A DNA stretch of 7,453 nucleotides from Simkania negevensis. Lineage in GTDB: Bacteria > Chlamydiota > Chlamydiia > Chlamydiales > Simkaniaceae. The DNA is taken from contig JACPWA010000216.1 in NCBI GenBank assembly GCA_016191565.1, positions 1 through 7,453 of the forward strand, written 5' to 3'. The position numbers and the translations under genes were made by a program. Shown piece by piece: positions 5,922 to 7,453 of the stretch. Positions within the stretch are counted from its first letter, which is position 1. Each line of letters starts with the position of its first letter. The notes under the pieces were generated by a model, which saw nothing but the letters and a program-made list of their open reading frames with translations, had not been told where the DNA came from and searched no databases.

Positions 5922-6653
5922 ATGAAAATCATCGCCCATAGAGGAGCTTCGATGGAAGCTCCAGAAAACACCAAAAGCTCCATCACAAAAGCGATCGAAC
6001 TGGGGGCTCCAATAATCGAAGTAGATATTCGGATGACTAAGGACAAAGTCGCTGTGATCGTACACGACCCCGAAATAGAAAAAGAAGGGAAAAGCTACCA
6101 CATAAAGGACTTGGACCTTTCTGAGCTTCGCACCTTTGATGTAGGGGGATGGTTTTTAAATAAGTTTAAAGGGGAAAAAATCCTTACCCTTGAGGAGATG
6201 CTTCAGCTTGATTATAAAGGTTCTGCCCTGATGCTGGAAATTAAATGGATGGGGGCTCCTTTTATCCAAGACGTTGAGCAGGTCATGCACACCATTCACA
6301 CCCAGGGCAAAAACCAAAAGTTCTTTATCGCTACCCAGTCTCTCCCTGTACTTTCCTATCTAAAGAAGAAGCATCCCTCTTGTACTCTCATCGCCATTAT
6401 TCATTCTGAGCCTGAAGTAGAAGAGTTTTTGAAAGTGGAGCCAAAATTGATGGCCCTCCGCCACCAGCTTCTAACCAAAGAAAGAGTAGCTTTCCTACAT
6501 GAAAGGGGAATAGAGATATGGGGGTGGACCATTGATGATCTTGCTTATGGCAAAGAGCTGAAAAGGCTTGGCGTTGATGGGATCATTACAAATAATGCAG
6601 CCAGTTTTCTTAAAGCTTTTGTTTCTAATAAAAAACAGCGCAGAGCTGCTTAA
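5922..6653 (+). CDS. Glycerophosphodiester phosphodiesterase
   Basis: Hydrolyses glycerophosphodiesters, the deacylation products of phospholipids, to glycerol-3-phosphate and an alcohol. The 243-residue protein is a TIM-barrel GDPD. Its motifs are AHRG (His6, Arg7) and PENT (14-17, Glu15, Asn16), IEVDIRMTKD (32-41, metal-binding Glu33 and Asp35), VHDP (47-50, catalytic His48), LEIK (105-108, Glu106), GWTID (201-205) and GVDGIITNN (217-225). The two catalytic His residues (6 and 48) and the metal ligands are all present. It starts at the HRG strand without a signal peptide, so it resembles cytoplasmic UgpQ more than periplasmic GlpQ. The start is supported by GAAGGA (5908-5913) 8 nt upstream. 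The tail (NKKQRRAA) is basic. One base separates it from the pentapeptide-repeat gene, so they are co-transcribed. In an intracellular bacterium it could recycle host- or self-derived lipid headgroups (inference). Confidence 0.93.
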   Translation: MKIIAHRGASMEAPENTKSSITKAIELGAPIIEVDIRMTKDKVAVIVHDPEIEKEGKSYHIKDLDLSELRTFDVGGWFLNKFKGEKILTLEEMLQLDYKGSALMLEIKWMGAPFIQDVEQVMHTIHTQGKNQKFFIATQSLPVLSYLKKKHPSCTLIAIIHSEPEVEEFLKVEPKLMALRHQLLTKERVAFLHERGIEIWGWTIDDLAYGKELKRLGVDGIITNNAASFLKAFVSNKKQRRAA

Positions 6654-6654
6654 T

Positions 6655-7239
6655 ATGAGTCATTTTGCTAAGACACACTATGAAGAAGAGCGGATAGAAG
6701 GCTTAGAATGTTTTCAAGAGTCTCTATACAACCTTTCCTTCACAGAGTGCATGTTTAGCCACTGCTGCTTTAAAGAGGGGACGTGGGGTGGGAGTAAGTT
6801 CATTTCATGCAGTTTTCTCAATTGTCTTATTTTTTGTGTGGATTTGAAAGGAGTCCGTATGCAAGAGGTCCGGTTTGAGGAAAGTAAACTTGTAGGCTTA
6901 GAATTCTATAAGTGCGACCCCACTTTCTTTTCCCTCTCTGGGAAGAAGGCGATCTTTCAGGGATGTAATTTTTCGGGCATGAAAATGAAAAAAAGCTCTT
7001 TCCCTGAATGCAAGCTCAAAGGATGTTTTTTTTCTGACACGCAGCTTTCTGAGAGCGATTTTTCCCAAGCTGATTTAGAAGGATCGATCTTTCATAATAG
7101 CGACCTAAAAAAAGCAGATTTTCGTCAGGCTAGTCATTACCAGATCGATCCCCTATCCAATAAAATCCAAAAGGCAAAGTTTTCTTTCCCTGAGGTGGTT
7201 TCCCTTCTTCAAGGTTTCGATATAAAAATTGAGCCTTAG
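6655..7239 (+). CDS. Cysteine-rich pentapeptide-repeat protein
   Basis: A 194-residue protein built largely of pentapeptide repeats, with a central Phe or Leu every five residues. Examples are CSFLNCLIF (52-60), CNFSGMKMKKSSFPECKLKGCFF (104-126) and SDFSQADLEGSIFHNSDLKKADF (134-156). It should fold as a right-handed quadrilateral beta helix. The end, YQIDPLSNKIQKAKFSFPEVVSLLQGFDI (162-190), has the IDP-x3-NKI-x-KAKFS-x-PE pattern that I associate with the C-terminal cap of Qnr/McbG-like pentapeptide proteins. Eleven cysteines occur, mostly at the repeat position before Phe or Leu. Start ATG 6655 is chosen because it lies 1 nt after the phosphodiesterase stop; an upstream ATG at 6568 lies inside that gene. 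The binding site is weak, suggesting translational coupling. Some relatives protect DNA gyrase, but many have no known role, so function is open. Confidence 0.85.
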   Translation: MSHFAKTHYEEERIEGLECFQESLYNLSFTECMFSHCCFKEGTWGGSKFISCSFLNCLIFCVDLKGVRMQEVRFEESKLVGLEFYKCDPTFFSLSGKKAIFQGCNFSGMKMKKSSFPECKLKGCFFSDTQLSESDFSQADLEGSIFHNSDLKKADFRQASHYQIDPLSNKIQKAKFSFPEVVSLLQGFDIKIEP

Positions 7240-7453
7240 TAGTCATTAGACATGCCATAATTGCGCAAAGACAAGGGGTTACTCCAAAAACGGAGTAGTA
7301 TAAACTCTCCACTGATATTGCAACCTTTTTCTAAACACTTAGAACACAAATTTTCTATCCACTTGCATCGTCCTCGCGAGCCCTTTTGGGGCTCACGAGC
7401 GATGTCTTCGTGGTTTTTGGTTACCCTATTCTTTCTCCTTTATAAGCTTCCCA
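7240..7453. other. Gene-free right end of the window
   Basis: These 214 bases show no convincing gene on either strand. They contain a small hairpin, TACTCC-(6)-GGAGTA at 7280-7297, followed by an AT-rich stretch and not a clean T run, and the much stronger hairpin at 7366-7404. On the minus strand the last 33 bases (7421-7453) could be the end of a gene (frame ending WEAYKGERIG then TAA), but too little is visible to call it. Confidence 0.5.
7366..7404. terminator. GC-rich hairpin in the distal spacer
   Basis: Bases 7366-7370 pair with 7400-7404, 7373-7376 with 7396-7399, and 7378-7383 with 7389-7394. This leaves one two-base bulge, one C/A mismatch and a TTTTG loop, for 15 pairs in all. 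It is by far the most GC-rich structure in the window. No T run follows directly on either strand; the nearest, TTTTT, lies 9 bases downstream on the plus strand. It could be a terminator for the phosphodiesterase operon, a terminator for a minus-strand gene entering from the right, or part of an unrecognised RNA. Confidence 0.45.

Noticed and set aside
5868..6101. 77-codon minus-strand frame
   Set aside because: Antisense to the start of the phosphodiesterase, with no supporting motif.
7130..7312. 60-codon minus-strand frame at the right end
   Set aside because: Half of it is antisense to the pentapeptide-repeat gene; no ribosome binding site or family resemblance.
7240..7453. tRNA or CRISPR array in the gene-free end
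   Set aside because: No cloverleaf with a TTC-type T-loop and acceptor stem could be drawn, and no spaced direct repeats are present.

Overview
The window looks like part of the chromosome of a member of the Chlamydiae, probably an environmental or amoeba-associated lineage rather than Chlamydia itself. The main clue is the run pseudouridine synthase / phosphoglycerate mutase / NifS-like / NifU-like, which matches from memory the C. trachomatis CT723-CT722-CT721-CT720 neighbourhood. A PiT permease with its PhoU-like partner also matches CT692/CT691. The mutase has the lineage-like architecture of a short 2,3-BPG-dependent enzyme. Genus cannot be fixed from this sequence alone.

Layout. Positions 36-2895 hold three minus-strand genes: an RsuA/RluB-type pseudouridine synthase (2197-2895), a DUF47/PhoU-like protein (1460-2137) and a PiT phosphate permease (36-1457). 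The last two are separated by 2 nt and form a phosphate-uptake pair. A divergent intergenic region (2896-3046) separates them from a plus-strand cluster: phosphoglycerate mutase (3047-3751), a NifS-like protein (3799-4932) and a NifU-like protein (4932-5729; its start codon overlaps the nifS-like stop). A large composite hairpin (5753-5817) closes this cluster. A second plus-strand pair follows: a glycerophosphodiester phosphodiesterase (5922-6653) and, 1 nt later, a cysteine-rich pentapeptide-repeat protein (6655-7239). The last 214 bases show no gene but contain a GC-rich hairpin.

Main point of interest. The NifS-like protein keeps the fold signature and an intact 377-codon frame, yet has lost essentially every catalytic and PLP-contact residue of cysteine desulfurases: the PLP lysine is Arg, the catalytic His is Asn, the nucleophilic Cys loop is replaced, and the substrate-binding Arg is Ser. 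Its partner NifU-like protein has lost all three scaffold cysteines of its IscU-like domain but keeps the CxxC of its C-terminal Nfu domain. The pair therefore looks like a co-degenerated, retained pseudo-desulfurase plus Nfu-type carrier, and not a working NifS/NifU assembly machine. This is read by eye from the translations against remembered E. coli IscS/IscU residues; a structure-guided alignment would settle it.
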